From positions 434,001-498,000 of the forward strand of contig NW_027328872.1 in the NCBI RefSeq assembly GCF_048564905.1: a DNA stretch of 64,000 bases, in the 5' to 3' direction. Position 1 is the stretch's first letter. Each line of letters starts with the position of its first letter. The stretch is from Vicugna pacos. Taxonomy: Eukaryota > Chordata > Mammalia > Artiodactyla > Camelidae. A program made the translations under genes and the position numbers. Shown here piece after piece: positions 1 through 9,072 of the stretch. Below the pieces are notes generated by a model. It saw nothing but the letters and a program-made list of their open reading frames with translations, was not told where the DNA came from and made no database searches.

Positions 1-293
1 TATACAGCCGTGGTGGGAGGGGTTGTCCAAAGAAAACTGTTTTGACATTGTGTTGATATCTCATTTGCAGTCTTTAAGAATTTTAACAGAATTCATTTCC
101 ATGTTTTGGGAGTTATACGAAAATGAAGTTATTTTTTGAAACACACTAAATCGACCTAGAAGCCAGACTTGTCAATTTTGGTAACATTTTGTCAGCTCTA
201 CGGAAAACCTAGACAGATAGAATGCAAACTAGCAGTCCAAACTGTTAAAGGGTTCATGTCAGCTCTTTACGGTTGAAGCCTCCGAGACCAACA

Positions 294-333
294 GGAACCA
301 TGAAATAACTATTGGAAACATGAAATAACCCCC
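294..333 (+). repeat. 20-bp imperfect tandem duplication
   Basis: GGAACCATGAAATAAC at 294-309 is followed by GGAAACATGAAATAAC at 314-329, a 20-base offset with one mismatch in the 16-base core. It recurs in every unit (for example 5586-5625), so it predates the amplification of the array. Confidence 0.85.
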
Positions 334-636
334 AACCTTGGATACACTTGGGCATGTGGTGCCCTTTAGTCCTATTTGTCACCTACTGGCCAATGTTGGC
401 ATTTCAAGGGGTAACATCCCTCTCTAGGAAAATACAAGAGGAAACAAACCAAATATATACATTTAGGTTTGAATCCAAAAGCACCTAGAGGCATTATAGC
501 TAGGAGAACCCTGCTGCAGTTATGCTTGTCTATGGAGAACCAGGTGTTTTTCTATCAGTGATGAGAACAGTTAATCTTCCGATCATGTTGGGTAAAGCCA
601 TTTAACGCAACCAAGTCTGCACCCACATGATATAGT

Positions 637-648
637 GCCCCCGGGGGC
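637..648. other. 12-bp perfect GC palindrome
   Basis: GCCCCCGGGGGC is fully self-complementary and stands out in AT-rich surroundings. It is intact in units 1, 2, 5 and 7-12 and changed by one base in unit 3 (near 11225) and in units 4 and 6 (near 16521 and 27105). On the reverse strand it also resembles a weak CTCF core. Function is unknown. Confidence 0.7.
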
Positions 649-1059
649 TTGACTCAAGTGAAAGACGATCCACATAAGCTGTGTCTTTAATGTCATTGGC
701 GACTTTTACAGTACACTTCACTTTCTGACTTGTACTATTTACCTATACTGTCTTGAAAAACTGAGGCCTAATACAGATTCAAGTTCAGTCAAAGATTCCC
801 CTCACTTACCACACTCCCTTCACCCCAGGGAAGACATAAACACAACATTTGCTGAATCTAGCGGAAGGCCATCGTTTATAGGTGTGAGCTAAGTATTCAA
901 TTCCTATCTATTTCAGCCGAGACTATTTGACCTTTAAGGAGTTCACTGTTGTTCACAGAGTATGAAGCTGGAGGAACTCTGATTCTAGGAGGGACTTGCC
1001 CTTCTCCTAATGGCTTCATTGCCGCTCAGGTACTGATCCTTCAAAATGGATGCGTGAGT

Positions 1060-1075
1060 GGAGGGGAGGGAAGGG
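1060..1075 (+). other. G-rich tract, possible two-quartet G-quadruplex
   Basis: The run GGAGGGGAGGGAAGGG has four G-runs separated by 1-2 bases, one of them only two Gs long. Units 2, 3 and 8-12 have AT instead of AA before the last run. A two-layer quadruplex is possible but would be weak; the tract repeats at 5,292-base steps. Confidence 0.4.
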
Positions 1076-1112
1076 CAAGTGCTTGCTCGCTAGGCCCAAA
1101 CCTGGGAAAAGG

Positions 1113-1120
1113 CTTACCTG
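1113..1120 (-). other. Candidate splice donor, antisense
   Basis: Read on the reverse strand the bases are CAG followed by GTAAG, an exact match to the mammalian 5' splice-site consensus, with the cut between 1118 and 1117. It is kept in every unit I compared, including unit 2 where a neighbouring base has changed. No matching transcript evidence is available from sequence alone. Confidence 0.35.
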
Positions 1121-1240
1121 GGCTTGGTGAATTTTGGTCTGAATGGCTTGGGAAGGCCCCTTGGGACGTGTGGATTCTCACGACCTCTTCCAAGAACAGG
1201 AGCGTTTTGATCATCTCTGCCATCTCTTCTCTTGCACACG

Positions 1241-1492
1241 TCAGGGACCTTGGACCCGTTCTTGGAGAAGAGAATTGAGGAACTTCCTCAAGTCCACGTT
1301 GGCACTCCGTATGTTTCTGCCAGTATCAGCGAGGTTCAATATGTCTCCTGAATGTCTTTTGAGCCTGGTATCCTCTACAGCTGTCTCCACGCCAGTATTC
1401 TCCATTGTAGCAGAACATCTCTCATCCATGTGTTCGCATCTCTCCTCAATCCGTGCAGCCAGCTTTTCGGCCAGCTTCTCTTCGTGACTCCC
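1241..1492 (-). other. Antisense open stretch with coiled-coil-like composition, unrecognised
   Basis: The reverse strand is open for about 84 codons between a TAG and a TGA. The start reads EEKLAEKLAARIEERCEH and is charged and heptad-like, followed by a polar segment that ends QERVQGP. It stays open in all twelve units, with single replacements (N to K in units 2, 8 and 9; T to S in unit 6). About 120 bases downstream on the same strand is a good splice-donor match. It could be a relic exon of a former gene captured in the repeat, or chance. I recognise no family. At about 1% divergence, openness in all copies is weak evidence for selection, and an equally long frame lies on the opposite strand. 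Confidence 0.3.
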
Positions 1493-1499
1493 CTAAAGT

Positions 1500-2640
1500 C
1501 GACTTCACCAGGACTGGGCAAGTCTGAAAGTACCTCGGAGCCTCACCAGTAAGCTGATGACAGGCAGATCTTCCACTGTCTGCCCTTTCAGGTTCTGGAA
1601 ACTGACATGTGAACTCAGGTCTTTGGGCAGCAGAAGTATCTCGAACTTACACAGCTTCCCGGACCAAACACCTAAGCCAAGCTCCACAGAGGCCTGCAGC
1701 CCCTCCATCACACTGATCCACCCACAGAACTCGGCCCGGTTACCTAGGATCCAACAGCCACAACAAGCCTCGTGGAACACACCAACATTCCACCTGGAAT
1801 CCAACCGGTAACTGCCATCCCCAATGGCTGCTGCATCTTGTCAGTGTTGGGGGAGGGGCTGCATCCGACGAGAGGTTCCTAAAGTAAATGTGGTTCTGCC
1901 CACTAGTGTCCCATGGGCCTTTCTTCTTCCCTCTTTCCTTTTGTTCAGATCTGTATGCACAGTACCAATGGAGAGAAGTGTGTCCATTTTCAGTTGAAGG
2001 TTTCACACGTCTTTAAACTTTCTAAGAGTTCACAGTACACAGAGATCCAGTAAAGGAGACTTATGTTCCTATAATATCCGTACAACCGGAATACATATGC
2101 GTCGCATGATTTCTGCTGAAAAACCCACACTCTCAGGACATGGATCTATTTGTTTCATGGGGGCTGAATTTCCAAGAAATGAAACCAACCCCAATGTGCA
2201 CTTTACTGTCTGTCTCTTTTGCTCTTAGTACACTTTGGCAGAGCTACTTGCCTTTGTTATAGGCTTCTTACAATTGTTCTCTACGTAGCGTAGAATATGG
2301 CATTCCTTCATCCTGTTGGAAGACATACAAGACTACATCACGGACTAGGAATCCATTGGATTCCAAATCGGCATTTGGGTGAGGTCACGATATGCTCTTA
2401 TGAATCTATATTTACGAATATGAATGCACGCCTCTGATTTCCGAATACAAGTGTGCTGAGTACATGCAAGCCGCAATACTGGGTCGATGCGTGCTGAAAG
2501 ATCCTTGACATCACCTTGAGAATTTTCTTTTGAATAATCATGTTTCCCATGGTATATGTCAGCCAACCGTACCATTTTGGTGCATGTTTGTTGGTTTGAT
2601 TCTTTGTTGGTCAGCTTCTCGCTTGTTTTGCAAACACGTC
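1500..2640. other. Unit zone without recognised genes
   Basis: Only short overlapping open frames occur, on both strands (the longest about 99 codons, antisense, 1505-1804). Positions 1852-1870 are G- and C-rich. The hairpin at 2348-2364 and an 8-bp palindrome CTACGTAG at 2281-2288 are the only local structures I see. The part nearest 2640 may be the decayed region between LINE-1 ORF1 and ORF2, but I cannot align it with confidence. Confidence 0.5.
2348..2364. other. Small perfect hairpin, 7-bp arms
   Basis: GGAATCC and GGATTCC are exact reverse complements separated by ATT. The arms are perfect in units 1, 3, 5 and 7. Types C and E carry changes at 2354 and 2356, and type B has a change in the left arm, so the structure is not conserved. 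Confidence 0.6.
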
Positions 2641-3780
2641 AGGACATGCATCTCTCCTTTCGCTTCAAACAGAGAGTCAAATAAGCTGATTCACTTAAGA
2701 GAGTGCTTCCAATCACCTATGATTTCCTGCTTCCCTCTCCAATCTTTAAGGTTTTGATGTCCTCCTTGCCTTCTTCTTGTTTCTTCTTTGCCACTCATGC
2801 TCTTCTTGCATTTCCAATAATGGTTTTCTTCTTTCCATTTCATCTTGCTGCTTTTCTATTCCGGGGAGTATTCTCAACCTTCCTTTTAGAAGAAGTTTTG
2901 AACTGCTGAATTCTTTTATGATTTGCCGGTGTGTGGATTGCTCTAGCTCTACCGTTATTAGAAATGGTGGTCATGTGGCATAGGCTACCCTAGGTGGCAG
3001 CATTTGGCCATTCAGGATATGGTCTGTGTCCTGGCACTCCTCCCTGTCCTGCAATATTGCTGCCGAGTTATAAGCTGAAACCCCTCTGGAGGTTCACTTG
3101 TGACTATGTTGTTTCCTCCAGGTGCATTTTAACTCACTGTGATATTCGTGAACTTTGTTGATTGGAATCATACAGCTGCTTGTAGGTCTATTGGGATTCC
3201 ACCTCCTTTGGATGCTGTGTAATTCCTGAATTCGCATAGATGATTTTTTCTTGGCTTTCAACAAGTTTCAGTCTGATATTTCTACAGATAAATTTTCAGA
3301 CATATTTTATTTCTTTATCTCTTGCTTTTCCATCTGGGACTCTTATGAATTCTAGTCTTTCATTCCCTGTCTTAACCCAGGATACAACAGCAATATTTTC
3401 ATTGTTTTGCACTTGCTTTCCTATGTCTGAATCTGACCGAGGGATTTCTGTTCCCCTGTCTTCACAGTCATTCACGCGTCCCTCTGCATTATCTAGTCTG
3501 CTAAGGACTGAATTTTAGCCCTGATATTATCACATCCACTGAGTTTTCTGATATCTTTTGGCTCGTCTTTAGACTTTCTCTTCCCCTTTTCTGGTATTCT
3601 GCCTTTTGTGATTCTGAGACCCTTTTGTTCTTCAGTGTTTTCCTGACCTCTATTTTCAACACTTGGTCTGCATAGAGTTTTGAAGTCTAGTTGTTTGAAA
3701 GCTTATCTTTTGGGCCTTCAATATCTTTTGAACTGAAAATGGTACTTCCTATTTCTTTTACTGTACTTCTTCATCTCTAC
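2640..3780 (-). mobile_element. Degenerate LINE-1 ORF1 region, antisense (unit 1)
   Basis: Read on the reverse strand, the segment follows the order of a mammalian LINE-1 ORF1. Around 3505-3400 it has a TAGATAATGCAGAGG-type stretch that matches the coiled-coil region. Around 3345-3310 is the AGAGTCCCAGATGG stretch, equivalent to the conserved 'G-V-P' turn. At 3237-3140 the ATTCAGGA and AATCCCAATAGACCTAC stretches match the part before the RNA-binding domain. Around 3080-2980 is the region corresponding to the C-terminal domain, and near 2915-2890 the AAAGAATTCAGCA stretch matches the end of ORF1. It has many stops and shifts and cannot encode the protein. I find no reverse-transcriptase region, poly(A) tail or target-site duplication, so only this part is retained. 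The match is from memory of the family, and the ends are approximate. Confidence 0.55.
2987..3000 (+). promoter_or_regulatory. CTCF-core-like motif, unit 1
   Basis: ACCCTAGGTGGCAG agrees with the vertebrate CTCF core CCASYAGRKGGCRS at 12 of 14 positions, including the whole AGRKGGCRS half. It lies inside the LINE-1-like segment. Such motifs occur by chance in mammalian DNA, but here it is repeated with each unit, as CTCF sites are in the macrosatellite DXZ4. Binding is not shown. Confidence 0.45.
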
Positions 3781-5292
3781 TGGTCAGGTAATATCAGGTA
3801 TATAATGTAGATTTTTAGGGCTATGTTAAGTGAAAAGTTTAGACTCTTGTCTCTACGCAATTCCAAGGGATTTCTGTGAGGACAATTTCTCCTAGACATT
3901 GATGCCATATTCTCTTCCTGTGTGTGTTGTCTGGTATATCTCCAATTGCTGGTGTTGCATTTGTTGTGATGAACAACCCATACTATTTCGATTAGCATAA
4001 CTTCATTTTGATTACGCTTATCTCACAATTCTGAAAGTGCGCAGGACACGGCCTCCTGTTAAAATGAGGATTCTAAAGGTTCTCAGCTCTGCATTCTGCT
4101 CTATGTCATTTTGGAGTGTTTCCAAAACAGCAAACTGAGAGTGCGCTTGTGCTTTGTAGTGCCACGGGAATGTCCCAATGAAAGCAGTTCTTCCCAGAGC
4201 TTCTCTGTCTACTGAAACACCAGTGGAAGCACATCCATGGATGTCACAAATCAGGGCCTGCTGGAATGATCCCGCAGACCGACCTTGGTGTCCTCGCTGC
4301 CGTACCGTGCCGGTGCCATCCAAAATGTAGCATCCGATTTTGGGAGATAGTGCTGAAGGAAATGCTTCCTCTTCTCACGCTGTGGACTTGGACCACTCTA
4401 CCTTGTCCTATCATCCTTGTGGCACGGGTGCACGAAGGCCACCACAGAGCTGTTGCGCATCCTGTGCCTCAAACCAAACCATAATCCCAGCCCAGGTTAT
4501 GAATGTAGCAGATCCTAAGGCTTTTCATTCTGATTTCAAACCCAAGGCCCCCTGGATCCCTCAGACCAGATGCACGATAGCTCTGATTCAGCCCCACACG
4601 TGCTCTATTGGCAAAATGCCCAATTGGTCCCTGGTCCTTCAGATGCACTGGGTGTGGCCATGGGACATATCGGTAATCTCAACCGCGCGATCAGTGTGGT
4701 TGATTTATCATTGGTACACTGTTCGGTTTGCTCTCTTGATTAGACCCACCACATCCCACAATGCACTCCAGATCACTGAGACTCAGCGTATGCCATCAAC
4801 CGTAGCCCTATACCTCACTTACCGATGCCCCTGCTAACTGTAATTTGGCATCACGGATCTTGGTCTCAGAATCAACTGTGGGGATATTTTGCGCTGGTTT
4901 CTTTGAGTTCTGTCAGCCAAGCATCTGCTGTGCACTCTTGTAAATCTCAGCACATCACCTTCAATCTCATGCCTCCTGTCCGCTTGAGAGGGTGCGTCCA
5001 AGTTAAACAGGGTTTCACCCTTGTTGGTCAGACCCTGCACTGGTTTCCATTCCCTGCTTCGCCTTCTCCTGCTTCCAGGTGTCCTGAGGCCTCATCCTGT
5101 CTTTGGAAGTAACAGACCTCTCTTCGGCAAGTGTCCTGTGCCAAAGGCTGGGTGAGTGGAGTTTTACATTTCTCTGTACAAGCGAGCGCGTGAGTGCAGG
5201 TTGCACTTCTTCTCTGCCAACTGGGCATCGATGAATCAACACTATCCAGATACATTTCACAGAAATGTGATATTTGCTTAGCTCTTGGTTTC
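3781..5292. other. Unit zone without recognised genes, holds the longest open frame
   Basis: The + strand is open for 165 codons at 4340-4837, and the - strand for 101 codons (4018-4323) and 113 codons (5015-5356, crossing into the next unit). None resembles a family I know. The 165-codon frame is cut to 116 codons by TGA in units 3-6 and to 95 codons by TAG in unit 12, so it is unlikely to be a maintained gene. Several CpGs persist here (for example 4683-4689 and 5183-5190). The reverse strand at 3781-4020 vaguely recalls decayed LINE-1 sequence, but I could not place it. Confidence 0.5.
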
Positions 5293-7931
5293 TATACAGC
5301 CGTGGTGGGAGGGGTTGTCCAAAGAAACCTGTTTTGACATTGTGTTGATATCTCATTTGCAGACTTTAAGAATTTTAACAGAATTCATTTCCATGTTTTG
5401 GGAGTTATACGAAAATGAAGTTATTTTTTGAAACACACTAAATCGACCTAGAAGCCAGACTTGTCAATTTTGGTAACATTTTGTCAGCACTACGGAAAAC
5501 CTAGACAGATAGAATGCAAACTAGCAGTCCAAACTGTTAAAGGGTTCATGTCAGCTCTTTACGGTTGAAGCCTCCGAGACCAACAGGAACCATGAAATAA
5601 CTATTGGAAACATGAAATAACCCCCAACCTTGGATACACTTGGGCATGTGGTGCCCTTTAGTCCTATTTGTCACCTACTGGCCAATGTTGGCATTTCAAG
5701 GGGTAACATCCCTCTCTAGGAAAATACAAGAGGAAACAAACCAAATATATACATTTAGGTTTGAATCCAAAAGCACCTAGAGGCATTATAGCTAGGAGAA
5801 CCCTGCTGCAGTTATGCTTGTCTATGGAGAACCAGGTGTTCTTCTATCAGTGATGAGAACAGTTAATCTTCCGATCATGTTGGGTAAAGCCATTTAACGC
5901 AACCAAGTCTGCACCCGCATGATATAGTGCCCCCGGGGGCTTGACTCAAGTGAAAGACGATCCACATAAGCTGTGTCTTTAATGTCATTGGCGACTTTTA
6001 CAGTACACTTCACTTTCTGACTTGTACTATTTACCTATACTGTCTTGAAAAACTGAGGCCTAATACAGATTCAAGTTCAGTCAAAGATTCCTCTCACTTA
6101 CCACACTCCCTTCACCCCAGGGAAGACATAAACACAACATTTGCTGAATCTAGCGGAAGGCCATCGTTTCTAGGTGTGAGCTAAGTATTCAATTCCTATC
6201 TATTTCAGCCGAGACTATTTGACCTTTAAGGAGTTCACTGTTGTTCACAGAGTGTGAAGCTGGAGGAACTCTGGTTCTAGGAGGGACTTGCCCTTCTCCT
6301 AATGGCTTCATTGCCGCTCAGGTACTGAACCTTCAAAATGGATGCGTGAGTGGAGGGGAGGGATGGGCAAGTGCCTGCTAGCTAGGCCCAAACCTGGGAA
6401 AATGCTTACCTGGGCTTGGTGAATTTTGGTCTGAATGGCTTGGGAAGGCCCCTTGGGACGTGTGGATTCTCACGACCTCTTCCAAGAACAGGAGCGTTTT
6501 GATCATCTCTGCCATCTCTTCTCTTGCACACGTCAGGGACCTTGGACCCGTTCTTGGAGAAGAGAATTGAGGAACTTCCTCAAGTCCACTTTGGCACTCC
6601 GTATGTTTCTGCCAGTATCAGCGAGGTTCAATATGTCTCCTGAATGTCTTTTGAGCCTGGTATCCTCTACAGCTGTCTCCACGCCAGTATTCTCCATTGT
6701 AGCAGAACATCTCTCATCCATGTGTTCGCATCTCTCCTCAATCCGTGCAGCCAGCTTTTCGGCCAGCTTCTCTTCGTGACTCCCCTAAAGTCGACTTCAC
6801 CAGGACTGGGCAAGTCGGAAAGTACCTCGGAGCCTCACCAGTAAGCTGATGACAGGCAGATCTTCCACTGTCTGCCCTTTCAGGTTCTGGAAACTGACCT
6901 GTGAACTCAGGTCTTTGGGCAGCAGAAGTATCTCGAACTTACACAGCTTCCCGGACCAAACACCTAAGCCAAGCTCCACAGAGGCCTGCAGCCCCTCCAT
7001 CACACTGATCCACCCACAGAACTCGGCCCGGTTACCTAGGATCCAACAGCCACAACAAGCCTCGTGGAACACACCAACATTCCACCTGGAATCCAACCGG
7101 TAACTGCCATCCCCAATGGCTGCTGCATCTTGTCAGTGTTGGGGGAGGGGCTGCATCCGACGAGAGGTTCCTAAAGTAAATGTGGTTCTGCCCACTAGCG
7201 TCCCATGGGCCTTTCTTCTTCCCTCTTTCCTTTTGTTCAGATCTGTATGCACAGTACCAATGGAGAGAAGTGTGTCCCTTTTCAGTTGAAGGTTTCACAC
7301 GTCTTTAAACTTTCTAAGAGTTCACAGTACACAGAGACCCAGTAAAGGAGACTTATGTTCCTATAATATCCGTACAACCGGAATACATATGCGTCGCATG
7401 ATTTCTGCTGAAAAACCCACACTCTCAGGACATGGATCTATTTGTTTCATGGGGGCTGAATTTCCAAGAAATGAAACCAACCCCAATGTGCACGTTACTG
7501 TCTGTCTCTTTTGTTCTTAGTACACTTTGGCAGAGCTACTTGCCTTTGTTATAGGCTTCTTACAATTCTTCTCTACGTAGCGTAGAATATGGCATTCCTT
7601 CATCCTGTTGGAAGACATACAAGACTACATCACGGACTAGGAATCTAGTGGATTCCAAATCGGCATTTGGGTGAGGTCACGATATGCTCTTATGAATCTA
7701 TATTTACGAATATGAATGCACGCCTCTGATTTCCAAATACAAGTGTGCTGAGTACATGCAAGCCGCAATACTGGGTCGATGCGTGCTGAATGATCCTTGA
7801 CATCACCTTGAGTATTTTCTTTTGAATAATCATGTTTCCCATGGTATATGTCAGCCAACCGTACCATTTTGGTGCATGTTTGTTGGTTTGATTCTTTGTT
7901 GGTCTGCTTCTCGCTTGTTTTGCAAACACGT

Positions 7932-9072
7932 CAGGACATGCATCTCTCCTTTCGCTTCAAACAGAGAGTCAAATAAGCTGATTCACTAAAGAGAGTGCTT
8001 CCAATCACCTATGATTTCCTGCTTCCCTCTCCAATCTTTAAGATTTTGATGTCCTCCTTGCCTTCTTCTTGTTTCTTCTTTGCCACTCATGCTCTTCTTG
8101 CATTTCCAATAATGGTTTTCTTCTTTCCATTTCATCTTGCTGCTTTTCTATTCCGGGGAGTATTCTCAACCTTCCTTTTAGAAGAAGTTTTGAACTGCTG
8201 AATTCTTTTATGATTTGCCGGTCTGTGGATTGCTCTAGATCTACCGTTATTAGAAATGGTGGTCATGTGGCATAGGCTACCCTAGGTGGCAGCATTTGGC
8301 CATTCAGGATATGGTCTGTGTCCTGGCACTCCTCCCTGTCCTGCAATATTGCTGCCGAGTTATAAGCTGAAACCCCTCTGGAGGTTCCCTTGTGACTATG
8401 TTGTTTCCTCCAGGTGCATTTTAACTCACTGTGATATTCGTGAACTTTGTTGATTGGAATCATACAGCTGCTTGTAGGTCTATTTGGATTCCACCTCCTT
8501 TGGATGCTGTGTAATTCCTGAATTCGCATAGATGATTTTTTCTTGGCTTTCAACAAGTTTCAGTCTGATATTTCTACAGATAAATTTTCAGACATATTTT
8601 ATTTCTTTATCTCTTGCTTTTCCATCTGGGACTCTTATGAATTCTAGTCTTTCATGCCCTGTCTTAACCCAGGATACAACAGCAATATTTTCATTGTTTT
8701 GCACTTGCTTTCCTATGTCCGAATCTGACCGAGGGATTTCTGTTCCCCTGTCTTCACAGTCATTCACGCGTCCCTCTGCATTATCTAGTCTGCTAAGGAC
8801 TGAATTTTAGCCCTGATATTATCACATCCACTGAGTTTTCTGATATCTTTTGGCTCGTCTTTAGACTTTCTCTTCCCCTTTTCTGGTATTCTGCCTTTTG
8901 TGATTCTGAGACCCTTTTGTTCTTCAGTGTTTTCCTGACCTCCATTTTCAACACTTGGACTGCATAGCGTTTTGCAGTCTAGTTGTTTGAAAGCTTATCT
9001 TTTGGGCCTTCAATATCTTTGGAACTGAAAATGGTACTTCCTATTTCTTTTACTGTACTTCTTCATCTCTAC
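7932..9072 (-). mobile_element. LINE-1 ORF1-like segment, unit 2
   Basis: Type C version of the segment described at 2640-3780, with A at 8044 and 8239 and T near 8485. Confidence 0.5.
8279..8292 (+). promoter_or_regulatory. CTCF-core-like motif, unit 2
   Basis: Same 14 bases as unit 1. Confidence 0.45.

Larger units (their letters stand above)
1..905. other. Unit zone without recognised genes (same zone in every unit)
   Basis: This AT-leaning stretch has no open frame worth reporting. It contains the 20-bp tandem duplication and the 12-bp GC palindrome listed separately. I see no tRNA-like A/B boxes, poly(A) tract, LTR ends or snRNA match. Confidence 0.6.
1..5292 (+). repeat. Repeat unit 1, type A
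   Basis: Type A is marked by an A at unit position 1607 (C elsewhere), an A at 1986 (C elsewhere) and a G at 2931 (C elsewhere). Unit 1 also carries variants not seen in the other A units, including T at about 549, A at 877, G at 2277 and T at 4648. It keeps the 165-codon open frame at 4340-4837 intact. Confidence 0.97.

Noticed and set aside
949-1278. 109-codon + strand frame as a gene or exon, bounded by CTATTTCAG before it and CAG/GTACTG near 1027
   Set aside because: It begins only at a non-ATG codon, is open only in units 1, 5 and 7, and is closed in the rest by the GCTAGCTAG variant.
2281-2288. CTACGTAG palindrome as a regulatory site
   Set aside because: An 8-base palindrome is expected by chance, and a neighbouring base varies among units without pattern.
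2642-2685. Possible CENP-B box within this centromere-like tandem array
   Set aside because: The best partial match (TTTCGCTTCAAACAGAG near 2657) lacks the required CGGG half, and the unit length and composition do not resemble alpha-type satellite.
3781-4323. Further LINE-1 ORF2-like sequence on the reverse strand
   Set aside because: Only short stretches recall LINE-1, the order relative to ORF1 would be wrong, and no reverse-transcriptase motif could be read.
4340-4837. 165-codon + strand open frame as a protein-coding gene
   Set aside because: It is cut by stops in five of twelve copies, has no recognisable domain, and overlaps other open frames on the opposite strand.
1-5292. Multi-copy RNA gene unit (5S, U2 or tRNA array)
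   Set aside because: I found no 5S internal control region, no U2 5' end and no tRNA A/B boxes in the unit on either strand.
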